A stretch of DNA of 64,000 bases from Cladophialophora immunda (GCF_000835495.1 NW_015622544.1:329704-393703); one strand, 5' to 3'. Counted from the stretch's first letter, positions 11,734 through 23,301 are shown. Translations and numbers: made by a program. Notes: generated by a model not told the origin, from the letters alone.

Positions 11734-13205
11734 TCAATCGTCCTTCAGACCACAAAAGTCCGTCCCAAACCACCTGTCCACGCCGTGCCAGAAGCTCCAG
11801 TACCAGCCATTAGCTGGATCCCAGCTCCCGTCGTCCTTGAGCAGTGGTCCCTCCCCTATAACATCCTGTCTCCCGGTTGTTCCGTGCTTTGTGCTACCCA
11901 CGAAGTACGACACAATGGGGATACTCCTCAGAACTCTCTCCGCGAATGTCGGCTGCGGGGGGAGAGCTTCTGACATCGGTCGCAAGACCACTTTTTTCAC
12001 GTTCTTGATGTGTGTCATGTATTCCGAGTCCCGGGGTTGCTGGGCGGTTTCACTGGGCAGCTGTGGCACGGAGCGAGAACGTAGACCAGGCGGTGAGAAT
12101 GGCTGAGGAGGAGCTAGGTCGGTGGCGGTGGCGGTTGCCGAAGAGGCGGTTGCGGAATTGATAGAGACTTGCTCGTCTTCGTGGTCAAGAGGCTGGCCGT
12201 ATTGCATGTCGGGCATTGTGTGAGATCGGGGGAGGGTCTGCAGTGCCCGTTCGAAGCCTGCCATGGCCGACTGCTTGCCCGATAGCATCCGCGAGGATTG
12301 TGACGAGCTTAACGTCCGTACTCTTCGACCGTCGTCAAGCTGTCGCGGTGGCTGTGGCTGTAGAAGGTCTGACCCATCTGGTCCAAAGGCAGGGCCTTTC
12401 GGCAAGGGAACATCTGCTGCGGGGCCTTTCCCGTGCCACATCTCACAATGGATCATGTAGCCATCAATGTCGATGGGGCTATAAAAGCATGCTCTTTCTG
12501 CAGCCTGGTAGGAGTCGAATGTGACCTTGATCCAGTGGTTCCCACCACAGTATATCCTACTCTTCTTAATCGCCTCACGACTTAGGTTCTGATGAACCAC
12601 CACTGAGCCTCTCGAAAGGCCAAACGGAGAGTTCGTGGAGAGGTACAGACTGGGGTCTTCTCGCGGGTAGTCTTCGCAAATTATACCGGGGGAGACAATC
12701 TTTTCGAATTTAGATAGGACCTTCCATTCCGATTGTTTGCCCGCGTAGCCATAGAGTAAACATTCCGTGGGCACGGCTTCTGGCTGGATAGGCCGTTCTG
12801 TCGCGGGCGCTTCGCCTGAAGCCGTCGGCGGAGATGGCAGCGTAGTCTTCCTCTCTTCCTCCTTCGCCTGTTCCTTTGCAAACAACCTCCCGAACTCGGC
12901 GACGGCAGTATTCTCCTTTTGTCGAACCGGTGTAGTGCCTGTCCTCGCACGCGGCGTTCGTGATGCTGTGGATCTTATGCTTCGATTGCGACCAAAAGGC
13001 CCGCTCTCTTCTGGTAGTTGTCTTGCATTTCTCGCCGAGCTATTCGAGGACGAGTCAAAGTGTCAGTCTTCGGTGCTGAGACTCTTGCGAGGAGAAAAGT
13101 CAAGTTCGTATTTAATACTCACTCTGCATAGCGATAACCCCAAGGAAGAGTCTCGCCTTTTGGATCTCGTGCTCGCTCTTCAGGTAAAACGGAATGGATC
13201 TCCAT
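11734..13205 (-). CDS. nup53: Nucleoporin of the Nup53/Nup35 RRM family
   Basis: Two exons are supported, 13123-13205 and 11734-13039, joined across an 83-nt intron (donor GTGAGT, CTGAC branch, acceptor AATAG) to give 462 residues. The Nup35-type RRM begins at LLYGYAGKQSEWKVLSKFEK and continues through SPGIICEDYP, NWIKVTF-like NHWIKVTFDSYQAAERAC and IDGYMIHCEMW. A Ser/Pro-rich linker follows. The C terminus (PANGWYWSFWHGVDRWFG) is aromatic and amphipathic, like the membrane-binding ends of this family. The protein would sit in the inner ring of the nuclear pore. The N terminus is uncertain: the frame FWAVTEPMEIHSVLPEER stays open upstream of the chosen ATG, and TTCGACAG just before it could be an acceptor, so one or more 5' exons may be missing. 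Confidence 0.78.
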
Positions 13206-13704
13206 CGGTTCGGTCACCGCCCAGAAGTTGTATGCTGTCGAACAAGTGCGCGGTAGGACTTGTGCTCAGATCGCGGCAAGCACGGGAAACTGTGTAAAGC
13301 TAGATACGAAGCAAACGGAGTGAAATGGAGCCCTCTACTCATGGGCACAGACAATGAAACTGGTGACAGCCGAGAGCGGCGCGCATGGGGAAGTAGGGTG
13401 CGAATAATTTGTTTACCCTTTGATGCCCTTTTTCTCCGCAGAATGGATGAAACGCCCTGGCACGTGATCACTGGTTGAGCAGTGACATCGACGTCCAGAA
13501 ACTTCATAACGCCGAGGGTATAGACATGACAAACCCTCCCGTTTCCAGTGAAATGCAGAAATCATGGTCTTGCTATGACTCTTCTTCACCTACAGACTAT
13601 GTTTGGGAGACTCTAGAAACCCCTTGCGTCCACGGATCCTGTACTCACGTGATAAGGCTGCCTCACCCTTTACATAAGGGGCACGTCGCCCCTGTCGGAA
13701 TTCC
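13206..13704. other. Upstream of nup53, downstream of BVMO
   Basis: It may hold the missing 5' exon(s) and promoter of the Nup53-type gene and the 3' UTR of the monooxygenase gene. I could not place a further exon with confidence. Confidence 0.4.
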
Positions 13705-16352
13705 TCAGGAGACAACAACCTTCTCCACGTTCTCCTTGCTCTTCTCCTTCTGCTCCTCATGCTTGGCTTGCAGGTCCTTCATCTTGGTCTCGTGCAATTT
13801 ACTCGCATCTATACCCACAGCCTTCATCCAGTCTGGATCAATGGACTCGGGATTGAGGTATGGCGATACATCCTCTTTGTTGACCAAGGCCTGGACAGTA
13901 CCCATGCCCAAGAACGCCCACATGTTCTTCTTGGCCGGACCGAGGTACTCGATTTCGAAGTCCTCATAGCGGGGTGATTTGATTGTTTCTATGTAATGCA
14001 AAGAGGAGCCAGGCCAAACGGCATTCACACGACCCGTCTCGTTGTTCTTGTACCTGGTAGTGAGTCAGTTTAACCACGTTCTCAGCTTGATCTGCGTGTG
14101 GAAAAAGAGTGAGGTGTCTACGCACCATGATCGGCATTCTTCGACCCAAACGGTATGTCTGATCCATTCCTGGCAGTGTTCATTGAACGCATCCGTCACA
14201 TCCTGCTTCGGGGCGATGCTGCAAATGTACTCGGACTGGAGTTTCCTAATCATCTGCAGAGCGTAGTACGAGACGTACATCAGCGGACCCATGACGCTGC
14301 CGTTCTCCACTGGCCAATTGGGTCCGATGAATGTCAGGAAGTTGGGAAATTCGGGGATCGCGAGGCCAAGGTAACCCTCGGGGCAGACCTTCCATTTATC
14401 GGCGAGCTCGACTCCATTCTGGCCGACGATGGGGAAGCGAGGACGGTATGATACGTCGAACCCGGTAGCACAAACAATGGTGTCGACTTCGCGGTGGATG
14501 CCGTCGCCACCAATGACTCCTGTTTCGTCCTTGGAACCATTAGCATCCCACAGTCCTGGCGAGAAAGACGGGATGATTGAATCTGGCGGAAGACTTACAA
14601 TCTTTTCCACCGGCGTGAAGTGTACATCGACATTGGGCTTCTGAATGGCTCTGCAGAATTGGTCAGACTGCGAGGAATTCACCACGGAAGGTCCAAACTT
14701 ACTCCATATATGGGTCACCGGGAGTAATCCTGCGGCAACCGATGCCAAAAGTCGGGGTAAAGCCTTTAAGGAGTCTCTCATCCTTGATCATCTCGGCCAT
14801 GCGGGCCTTCAAGGCGGCTTGTCCCTCTGCCTGGGCTTTCGAATTTTTATAGAAGGAACCCCAGAGTCCATTGACCTGGTCCTCGATGGATTTGGCGTGC
14901 TCGGTGATTTTGTATGGGTCACGGAACTCTTGTTTCTGCTCATCCGTATATTCATGGTTTGCACCAAAGTTGTTTGCAATTTGCACGAACCAAACACCTG
15001 CGCACAAGAAGTTAGAACTTTACCTCCGTCGATCCGAAGTCTCAACAGTGAAGTCATCGAGGTGGGAAACATACCCGTCCGAACAAACACATCGATGTGT
15101 TTGGCGTGTGGCTGCATGGTTGGAACTGTCTGAATACTGGAGGCCTGTTCGAACGACAAGAGGTCAGATATGTGCCCCGGCAAGAGGAGAACAGGGGACC
15201 TTACCCCAGACCCGATGACAGCGACTCGATCCTTCTTCCACTGCTCGGCCTGGTAATCCTTGGGCCAGCGAGCCGTATGCATGATCTTCCCCTTGAACTT
15301 CTCCATGCCCTCAATGTTGGGCCATTTGAAGTTGTTCAAAATACCAGTCCCATGAAGAAGCATGTGGCACCGGTCTTCAAAGAGACGTGTGCTTCCGTCG
15401 GAATTCGTCTGCTTGAGTTTGACAAGCCACTCGCCTGTCTGCTGTTGCCAGTAGCATCCAACGACTTCGGTATTGAAAGTCATGTACTTCCGCAGGCCCC
15501 ATACTTCGCACACCTTGTCAAGATATTTCCAGATATCGGGTGAGTAGGAGAAGAAACGAGGCCAATCGGGCTGTGAGTTTAGAGGTAAGATTCAATTTAA
15601 GGGTCGTCGAGAGGACACAACTCACATTCAGAGCAAACGGGTAGGTGTATGCATGACTGGGGATATCACATGCGCAACCTGTTTTCGCTCGGTCAGCGAT
15701 TGAAACAATGAACTCGACTCTCTCATCACCGTCGGATACTCTCAACGATGAGTTTCTTCCCAGAGGCGTGTCTTCATTCAGAGGACACCCCATCGCCCTT
15801 GCAGAGACAGCCACGAAAGAAACGCGATCGAACAGCGGTGTATAACAAACATACCTGGGTATCTGTTTTCCAGCCAAGTGCCTCCGATATCAGAGTTCTT
15901 CTCGTAGATCACATGTTCCACGTTCTGTAGAAACTTTTGGATGTGATAGGCATTCATAATGCCGGTCACACCGGCACCAATCGACAAGACTCGGATCTTC
16001 CTGGTATAGGGGCCATGCAATACGATATCTGTAGCATCATCGTCAGCGGAATATTGCTAGAGGCCTGGTTTTCGAGCTGAAGGTTTCAACGATACAGAAG
16101 ACGGTCATGTGCTGGCAGGACGCCAGTGCTACTGACACGGTGATAGGGACCCAAAGACAAGCCGGGAGGACAGCTTCCCAAGTCCTGGTTTGTGACAATC
16201 TAAAGACTGACAATCTAAAGACTGACAATCCAAAGACCAGGAGCAACGAGAATGATCGACTTACCGGGAATTTCATATTCCTCTCGAGGCACCCCATTGT
16301 TGGCATACCCCTCAGTGGCCCAATGAGCCATCGTGTTGATATCGGGAGCCAT
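13705..16352 (-). CDS. Class I Baeyer-Villiger / FAD monooxygenase
   Basis: Eight exons: 16265-16352, 15855-16028, 15626-15678, 15205-15570, 15075-15144, 14703-14997, 14126-14650 and 13705-14053. They total 1920 nt, or 639 residues, and every junction has GT-AG ends and keeps frame. The FAD Rossmann motif is GAGVTG (47-52). The class-defining fingerprint [12 protein letters not shown] (197-208) matches FxGxxxHxxxWP. An NADPH-binding motif, VIGSG, follows at 223-227 and is completed by exon 5. Later segments [30 protein letters not shown] and [19 protein letters not shown] are typical of the family, which inserts oxygen next to ketones using FAD, NADPH and O2. The substrate is unknown. No backbone synthase or transporter is nearby, so a secondary-metabolite cluster is not supported. 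A 15-bp tandem repeat lies in intron 1. Confidence 0.9.
16194..16238. repeat. 15-bp minisatellite, three copies, in BVMO intron 1
   Basis: Two exact copies of GACAATCTAAAGACT (16194-16208 and 16209-16223) and a third with two changes (16224-16238). It lies inside the 236-nt first intron of the monooxygenase gene, close to its donor site. Confidence 0.92.
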
Positions 16353-17117
16353 CTCGACAACAGGCCTACGAGGTTTTTCAGCCAAGAGAAGGAGGGATGG
16401 GAGAGAGGGCAGGAATGAGACTGGCGTTTATGAAATCACTTGGGGTTCAGCAAAAGGCCGAGAAGATGTGGCTTCCAGGCAACTTCTCGCGGAAGGAGGC
16501 GACTTGATAGTAACTTATAATCAAAGCGGTCTCAGCCCTCCAGATGAAAGAGCAGCGGGGTTAATGGGTTCTGCCACAGTCTATGTAAGATAACTTCCAA
16601 CTGCCTTCCGTCCGCGTCCCTTTATACCATCGGACCGCGGTCCTGGGACTTAGCGTAGCTGAATCACGATGTCCAGAACACCGGGCCGGCGTCGCTCGAG
16701 ATTGCTGATGAGCCAATCATCAATACCGGATGAGGAAGCAAGGCCCGCCAAAGTGAGCATCTGTGAAATCAGGACGACACTAGGGCCCATGTCCTGGAGT
16801 CAATAGAGGCTCTTCTTTGTAAACTCCATGTGGGGGAATGCGGGGACAAGGTGGTAGCAGAGTCCTCGGTCGAACTGTGGCGAACAAGGAAGCGACATTT
16901 GGTCCGAGGTTGAAGCAGATCAGTGGCATGTCGCGTTGACAGTGTCGACTCGTATATCAGATGATCTAGTCCCAAGATTGTGTTTGTTCGCCAGTTCCGG
17001 TAGACAAGATGGCGCGCAGGGCTGTCGAGACCCGTATTGACAAGCTCCTCACGGTATGGCGCGCACCAACCTGACTCCGCAATCTCTGACTCGATATTAT
17101 GCGTCTGCTTCAGGCGA
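16353..17117. promoter_or_regulatory. BVMO upstream region and GH3 3' flank
   Basis: This 765-bp gap separates two genes that both run on the minus strand. It should contain the monooxygenase promoter and the 3' UTR of the glucosidase gene. No gene was recognised. Confidence 0.5.
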
Positions 17118-20018
17118 TCAATACGTTCCCTGCAGAGGCAGATCTCTCGAACTGCGACCCACAGCCAAGGTGAACCGACCATCAGGCATCACCCAGTTCT
17201 GTTGGGCCACCGACCAGTAACTCAAATCCTTGCGTGTCAGACTGAGGTTGACCACTTGTTCTGCACCCGCCTCAAGCTCAATCTTTGTGAAGTTGCGCAA
17301 CACCCTCATCGGTGTTTCGATGATTTCATTCGTGGATGGTTCCTTTATCGCTGGAGGGAACGACACATACAATTGTACCACGGACTTTCCTTTGCGGCTT
17401 CCTGTGTTTGTAACACGCACTTGGACCTTGACGTGCTCTTCAAACAGAGCAGGGTTGCCTCCTTCGCCGCCTCCAGCAGCACTCGGCTCCTGAACAATGT
17501 CGTATCCATCAGGATATGGATACTTGCCCTGCTTTACTCTGTCCGCTCTAGATAGGTAGGGATAAACGAACTTTCGAATCTTCGTGAATGTGCTTGGGAT
17601 GAGCGCGCTCTCAACAGGCGGTATGGTTTCGTCAAAGCTCGGCGGTGTCAGCGTTGCAGGCCTTGCAGAAGGGAGGGCCGATTTCGATTTCAGACTTGTA
17701 ACAACCAGGTCAGAGAAGTCGAATGTGGTGAAAGACAATCCGTGACCGAAAGAATAACGGGGCTCAATGCCCGCCTTGTCAAAATGCCGATAATCGATGA
17801 ACAAACCCTCCTTGAAATCCACCTGGGGGGTGATGGCGTTGGGATAATAAAGCACTGGAGCACCTGGTCCATAGTCCACAAGGGACTTGCCGACTGTGTA
17901 AGGAAGCCGTCCGGAAGCATCGGTTCGTCCGAACAGAACGTCAGCAAGGGAGTTTCCGCTTTCCTGACCAGGCAGATTCGCAAAGACAATGGCCTTGACG
18001 GATTGCAAATCAGCAAAGTCTTCGAGGATGACAGGACCAACAGAATGGATAATGACCACCACAGGGCCACCACATTCGTCGGCTACAGTGCGAATCAACT
18101 GACCTGCGCCCTTCTGGATCTCCAGGTCATTTCTGTCCGCACGTTGACGATTCCAGATGCGATGGCCTTCGCCCGCGTCTGCGTTGCCAAAGACCAGGCA
18201 CAGGTGTTGTTCCCTGAGCGCCTTCCTCAAGTTGGACGACACCTTGTTGGTGAGAGAGCTGGTTATTTCGACCTCAGTCTTGTCGAAGCTCGAGTTCAGC
18301 GCTGTGAGCGGGTCGACGAGGTAAGTGAAATCTGTCGCACCGGAACCCCAACCCACAGCGAGGGTGCCTTGATTGCAAGCCCGATCCTCGCAGTAGTTAG
18401 GTCCCTTTCCAGGGCCGGCGTCCTCCCCAATAACGGCGACTCGCTTGGGGGTCTCGGTTCCCAACTCGGAAAGCGTAGGATTCAGCGGCAAGATTGAATC
18501 TTCGTTCTTTAGTAGGATGGTGCCCTCGCTTGCGACTTCTCGGGCTAATTGTCTGCTTTCATCATTCTCTGTCTCGACATATTTGTTAACGAGAACTTTT
18601 TCTTGTTTGCTATTGCTGCCAGCATGTGGATAGCCGTATTTATCCTGGGTCCATGAAGAAAAATTGGGTCCTTCAGAGGTCCAGGAGTCTTGTCCTAGCT
18701 GATACCATGCAGCAACGATTCGTGTGACCATATCGTTGAGCCTGGTCATGGGAAGAGAGCCATTGAGCACCGCGATTGTGAGCTGCTCACCGAAGAGTGA
18801 CCTTCCATCCTGCCAATACAGTCCGTCACCGGGCATGGACATATCGAGGCCTGCGAGAGCGCTAGCAACACCGCTGCGCTGGGCCAACCAGTCCGACTGG
18901 ACAAAGCCTTGGAAACCGAGCTCATCCTTCAAGAGACCATTCATCAACTTACTGTTCGCACAAGCGTAAGAGTTGTTGACCATCTGGTAGGAACACATGA
19001 TGCTGGCCACTCCGGCTCTTACGCTCTCGGCAAAGGGCCAAGCGTAGAGTTCGTGCAGAGTGCGATCATCGATATTGGAAGAAAGAGCCTCCGGGAGACC
19101 CCACTCCAGAGGCCGACGGAAATGCTCTTGCTCGTTGCCGATATAGTGTTTGGCAGTTGCCATGACACCTTGTGATTGGATGCCTTGAATGGTCTCGTAT
19201 GCCGCTATGCCTTGCACGACTGGATCGCTACCAAATCCTTCCCACGTTCTGCCGCCAGCTGGGTTTCGACCCAGTGGTCCCATTGCTGGGCCAAGAATAA
19301 TATTGACGCCCTTGAGCCTTGCCTGACGTGCGTGAGCAGCGCCGCGGCGACGCATCAAGTCACGGTTCCAGGTGGCGCCCACCGTGATGCCAGCGGGAAA
19401 GGAGGTTGCATGGTCTGCAAATCGTATCCCCAGAGGTCCGTCCTGAAGACAGAGACCGGGGAAACCAGCACTCAGTGCAGGAGCAGTATTGCCCACACAA
19501 AGTCCCATTGCCCATCCTGTGCCCGTGGTGATATTGACCTTCTCCACGAGGCTCATACGCTCAACCAATTTCTGAGCCTTGTCGTAGCTGGCTTGCCATG
19601 ATGGCAATGTCCCGCCTAGCGGTGTCGGGTACCATGGCGGAGACTGCCCATTGATCTGACCCTTAGTGTAGAACCAGTAGCCACCGCCACCAATGACCGA
19701 GACAATGACCGCTAATATGAGGACTGAGAAGGCAATATATTGCTTGGTGAGCTTGGGGCCGACGCAGAAGCGGCTGGCAACGGTATCGGAATATTTTCGT
19801 CGTCTGGGGGACGTGCCAGAAGCGGAGGAGCCTAGCAAAGCGACCTCGCTTGAGGAAGCGGCGTCGCTAGCTGATGGGCCGGAGCGCAGGGTGAAGGTCT
19901 GGGGTGCCTTGGGGTCTTCATCGGACAGGTCGCCTCCGTCGAGCTCTACCTCAGTGGCATTTTCAAGAGGCTGATACCGGACCTGCCTGGGTGGCATCGT
20001 TTTGCATTCCCTTTCCAA
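17118..20018 (-). CDS. bglE: Membrane-anchored GH3 beta-glucosidase (BglE type)
   Basis: An intronless 966-residue frame. A Ser-rich cytosolic N terminus of about 90 residues precedes one membrane helix at about 94-117 (AFSVLILAVIVSVIGGGGYW) and no cleavable signal peptide, so it is a type II membrane protein. GH3 N-domain features include GTGWAMGLCVGNT, FPGLCLQDGPLG, GRNPAGGRTWEGFG and KHYIGNEQEHFRRP. The nucleophile Asp376 lies in FVQSDWLAQRSGV. The C domain (GWGSGATDFTYLVDPL) and a fibronectin-like domain (FGHGLSFTTFDFS, VTNTGSRKGKSVVQLYVS) follow. It should cleave terminal beta-glucosyl residues from oligosaccharides at the cell surface. The layout fits Aspergillus BglE (about 1030 residues). 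A second in-frame Met at residue 8 (MPPRQ) could be the true start. Confidence 0.92.
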   Translation of the reverse strand: MERECKTMPPRQVRYQPLENATEVELDGGDLSDEDPKAPQTFTLRSGPSASDAASSSEVALLGSSASGTSPRRRKYSDTVASRFCVGPKLTKQYIAFSVLILAVIVSVIGGGGYWFYTKGQINGQSPPWYPTPLGGTLPSWQASYDKAQKLVERMSLVEKVNITTGTGWAMGLCVGNTAPALSAGFPGLCLQDGPLGIRFADHATSFPAGITVGATWNRDLMRRRGAAHARQARLKGVNIILGPAMGPLGRNPAGGRTWEGFGSDPVVQGIAAYETIQGIQSQGVMATAKHYIGNEQEHFRRPLEWGLPEALSSNIDDRTLHELYAWPFAESVRAGVASIMCSYQMVNNSYACANSKLMNGLLKDELGFQGFVQSDWLAQRSGVASALAGLDMSMPGDGLYWQDGRSLFGEQLTIAVLNGSLPMTRLNDMVTRIVAAWYQLGQDSWTSEGPNFSSWTQDKYGYPHAGSNSKQEKVLVNKYVETENDESRQLAREVASEGTILLKNEDSILPLNPTLSELGTETPKRVAVIGEDAGPGKGPNYCEDRACNQGTLAVGWGSGATDFTYLVDPLTALNSSFDKTEVEITSSLTNKVSSNLRKALREQHLCLVFGNADAGEGHRIWNRQRADRNDLEIQKGAGQLIRTVADECGGPVVVIIHSVGPVILEDFADLQSVKAIVFANLPGQESGNSLADVLFGRTDASGRLPYTVGKSLVDYGPGAPVLYYPNAITPQVDFKEGLFIDYRHFDKAGIEPRYSFGHGLSFTTFDFSDLVVTSLKSKSALPSARPATLTPPSFDETIPPVESALIPSTFTKIRKFVYPYLSRADRVKQGKYPYPDGYDIVQEPSAAGGGEGGNPALFEEHVKVQVRVTNTGSRKGKSVVQLYVSFPPAIKEPSTNEIIETPMRVLRNFTKIELEAGAEQVVNLSLTRKDLSYWSVAQQNWVMPDGRFTLAVGRSSRDLPLQGTY

Positions 20019-20694
20019 CTGCTGGAAGCATTAGAAAGGCTGACGACGGGCCAATCAATCAAGGACAGGATAGACTCGGAACCTACAGCTAGCAAGAATC
20101 AGGGGCATTCAAGCGGGGCGGCGAGTAGGCGACGTCGAAGGGAACCACTTGCGATGGGCCGGCAATGGCCGAGGCAGTCGGAGCTCGATCGGGGACGCGG
20201 CACAGAAGCGATGCTGGGAATGGCGAGCGCAATAGGTCAATAGCAGTCTGGACGAAACGGAGGATGAGGAGAGGATGATGTAAAATAGATGACCGGAGTA
20301 GATAGCTGCTGTGCTAGTGAGTGAGGGACGTTGCAGAAGTCTAAGAAAAAGTTGTTGAGTGTGCTCGAGCTCTGACTTTTATTTTATTCCACTGCTCCCC
20401 CCATCGTCCCTGCCTTTCCACCCTCTTCACTTTCTTTGGCTCTCCTCTCTCAAGTCGGTGAGCAACTCGACCAAAGACCTGACCAGAACAGTCCTGTTGT
20501 GGCTCGGGGAACACAGAAGCCTGTCGCTGTCACTGCCTGTGTCGAGCATTGAGTGTTCGCTGGCTCGTCACCTCATCCCCGACATTTACGATTCTCACCC
20601 CACTCGGTCGACTGTTGTCGCACTGAGCTCTTCCACCGACTCCACGACTTCCCTAGTCTCGACCTGATCCTGCTGGATTAGCCTGTACCGAGCC
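20019..20694. promoter_or_regulatory. Divergent promoter region, GH3 / methylcitrate dehydratase
   Basis: This 676-bp gap lies between divergent genes. The right half has CT-rich tracts typical of fungal leaders. No gene is visible. Confidence 0.5.
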
Positions 20695-22353
20695 ATGCTG
20701 GTGTCCTCTGCATTCAAAAGAGCTCCAGTGCGAAGGTTGGCTGCTGGTGCTTTGGCTGTACGAGCACAAGCACCCTCCTCGGCAATCCGCTCAGCGCCCA
20801 GCTTGAGACTGCCTCGTCCTACCCCTGCCTTGACCTCCTCCTTCTCGACTTCGGCGAAGATGGCTTCCTCGGAGCCCCCCAAAGCCTCTAGTCAAACTTA
20901 CGACCCTGAAATCACCGACATTGCATCCTACGTGCACAACTACAAGATTGACTCGGAACTTGCCCTCGATACCTCTCGCTATATCCTGCTCGACACGATT
21001 GGCTGTGGTCTGGAGGCCCTCCGCTTTCCTCAGTGCACAGCTATCCTAGGCCCTCTTGTTCCAGGATCCAGGATTCCTCATGGAACTCGAGTTCCAGGAA
21101 CACCGTTTGAGCTGGATCCAGTGAACGGTGCTTTCAACATTGGCGCTATGATCAGGTGGCTGGATTATAATGACTGCTGGCTGGCTGCGGAATGGGGTCA
21201 TCCATCGGACAATCTTGGTGCTATTCTTGCGGTTGCTGACTGGATGGCCCGGACAAACAGAGCTGGCGGCAAAGTCGGCAATGGCAAGATCCCCACCGTC
21301 CGAGATGTTTTGGAAGGCATGATTAAAGCCCATGAGATCCAAGGGTGCTTGGCTCTAGAAAACTCCTTCAACCGAGTCGGCTTGGACCATGTCGTCCTCG
21401 TGAAAGTGGCCTCGGCTGCCGTGGTCAGCAAGATGCTGGGTCTCGACGAGGGCCAGACGGCTGCTGTTGTCTCTCAAGCGTTTGTCGATGGACAGAGCTT
21501 GCGAACCTACCGACACTCACCCAATACCATGTCCCGCAAGTCGTGGGCTGCTGGAGATGCCTGCCAAAGAGCTGTAAACCTTGCATTCAAGGTCCTGCAA
21601 GGCCAGGCCGGCGTCCCCACGGTGCTGTCGGCTCCTGTCTGGGGTTTCTATGATGTTCTCTTCAAGGGCAAGAAGTTTGAGTTCCAGCGTCCTTATGGCT
21701 CCTACGTCATGGAGAACGTCTTGTTCAAGGTGTCGTACCCGGCCGAGTTCCACTCGCAGACCGCCGTCGAAGCTGCACAAAAGATCTACAAGATTCTTGC
21801 CGACATGGGCAAGTCAGCGAAGGACATCAAAGAGATTACCAACCGAACCCACGAAGCTTGCATCCGAATCATTGACAAGCAATTTAAGCCCATGGACAAT
21901 TTCGCCGACCGAGACCACTGCGTTCAATATATGGTTTCCACCATGTTGTGCTTCAACCGTTTGGAAGCTACCGACTACGTTGACGGCAGCGAGGCCGCCA
22001 CATCTCCTCTGGTAGAAGACCTTCGAAAGCGCATCAAGTGTGTTGAGGATCCTCAGTTCACCAAGGATTACCACGACCCTGCCTTGAGAACGATTTCCAA
22101 TGCTCTGACCGTCACATTGAACGACGGAACGGTGCTGGATGAAGTCGTGGTGGAGGCACCACTTGGTCACCGTTTGCGAAGAGATGAGGCCAAGCCCGAG
22201 ATTTTGGCCAAGTACAAGAGACATTTGAGCCACCACTTCCCAGAGGCCAAGATCAAGGAGCTTCTGGAGCTGGGCACTGATGCCTCGAAGCTGGACTCGA
22301 TGGATGTTGACAAATACGTGGACCTATACGTCAAAGAGAAGATGGAGTGGTAG
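20695..22353 (+). CDS. prpD: 2-methylcitrate dehydratase, mitochondrial
   Basis: An intronless 552-residue protein of the MmgE/PrpD family. It dehydrates 2-methylcitrate to 2-methyl-cis-aconitate in the methylcitrate cycle, which disposes of propionyl-CoA in mitochondria. The first 55 or so residues are rich in Arg, Ala and Ser with almost no acidic residues (FKRAPVRRLAAGALAVRAQ), a clear mitochondrial presequence. The family core begins at about residue 70 (ITDIASYVHNYKI). Typical segments are TIGCGLEALRFP, GAMIRWLDYNDCWLAAEWGH and GHPSDNLGAILAVADW. A second Met at the start of MASSEPPK could give a form without the presequence. In fungi, 2-methylcitrate dehydratase is this PrpD type, as in yeast Pdh1. 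Confidence 0.93.
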   Translation: MLVSSAFKRAPVRRLAAGALAVRAQAPSSAIRSAPSLRLPRPTPALTSSFSTSAKMASSEPPKASSQTYDPEITDIASYVHNYKIDSELALDTSRYILLDTIGCGLEALRFPQCTAILGPLVPGSRIPHGTRVPGTPFELDPVNGAFNIGAMIRWLDYNDCWLAAEWGHPSDNLGAILAVADWMARTNRAGGKVGNGKIPTVRDVLEGMIKAHEIQGCLALENSFNRVGLDHVVLVKVASAAVVSKMLGLDEGQTAAVVSQAFVDGQSLRTYRHSPNTMSRKSWAAGDACQRAVNLAFKVLQGQAGVPTVLSAPVWGFYDVLFKGKKFEFQRPYGSYVMENVLFKVSYPAEFHSQTAVEAAQKIYKILADMGKSAKDIKEITNRTHEACIRIIDKQFKPMDNFADRDHCVQYMVSTMLCFNRLEATDYVDGSEAATSPLVEDLRKRIKCVEDPQFTKDYHDPALRTISNALTVTLNDGTVLDEVVVEAPLGHRLRRDEAKPEILAKYKRHLSHHFPEAKIKELLELGTDASKLDSMDVDKYVDLYVKEKMEW

Positions 22354-23301
22354 GTTGCTGAGCCAGTCTGCTAGGAGATTTGCACATTACAAAAAGGAGT
22401 GGTGTCTTGGAATCTAGCTGTCCATCAATCTGTTATTCTTTGGGTCGCCCAGAATGCTAGGTTATCCAATATATTCAATGTTGAAACACGAGCTCTGCGA
22501 GAGAGTCAAAGCGCAGCGTGATGGGCCAGTGACTGGCCTTACAAGCTTCTACCGAGGATGCCCTCCGCCGTCCGCCATCCTTCCACGACTTTAGGACTTT
22601 GGAATTGCAAAAAGCATGTTGTATACGAGCCATACTTGAGTATTCTTGTTTCAGGCCACAGACTCGTATCGGTACGTTTCGATCCGATCTGATCAAAGTC
22701 CCTTGAAAAGTCCCTTGAATCTAGAATGCTCTCCATAACTTCCCTCTAGGATGACTGACTGCTGTTTGCTCGACTAATGAAGCATTCCTACACCCAACCT
22801 CGAAGTTCACACTCGACCAACTCCCATCGCTGCAGTGTACTCCTCTCCAGCCCACATGATGCACAAGATTAGAAATTCCAAGATCCATATCGCTTTGTGA
22901 CAAGCAGCAGCCACGGGCGTGAATGCAAACGGGTCGCTTAAAGCGGCGGGTTGACTATAAGCCAATATTGCTCCCACGTGACTGCGGCACGGACCTTTGG
23001 TTGCCCATCGAAACAAGTCGCTTTTGTTGATCTCTCCAAATCCGTCTTGAATATATCCCTTGCAATATCCGAACCACGGCGCAGAGCGGTCCTGTTTGCC
23101 TGCGGTGCGCAAGTTAATCCAGCACTCGTCCTCATCTCCTCTCTTCCAACCTGATCAGTCGCCTGAGGGCTCCGTGGATGGTCTCAATTGCCTGACTGTC
23201 CTTGCTCTTGTGTTGATAGTGTGAAGAAAAGCCACAGTCTTCACCGCGCCGCCTCACCTTCCCGCCGTCGTCCCCAAAACACACATTCGCCCGACCAGAA
23301 A
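22354..23301. promoter_or_regulatory. Intergenic, prpD 3' flank and kinase promoter
   Basis: The 948 bp contain only short overlapping frames without features. The right end should hold the leader of the SidB-type kinase gene. An upstream in-frame ATG at 23188 exists, but the following 38 residues (Cys, Ser and Arg rich) look like leader sequence. Confidence 0.5.

Noticed and set aside
17742..18497. 251-codon plus-strand frame
   Set aside because: Antisense of the GH3 glucosidase.
13705..20018. Secondary-metabolite gene cluster around the monooxygenase
   Set aside because: Neighbours are a nucleoporin and a glucosidase; there is no backbone enzyme, transporter or regulator.
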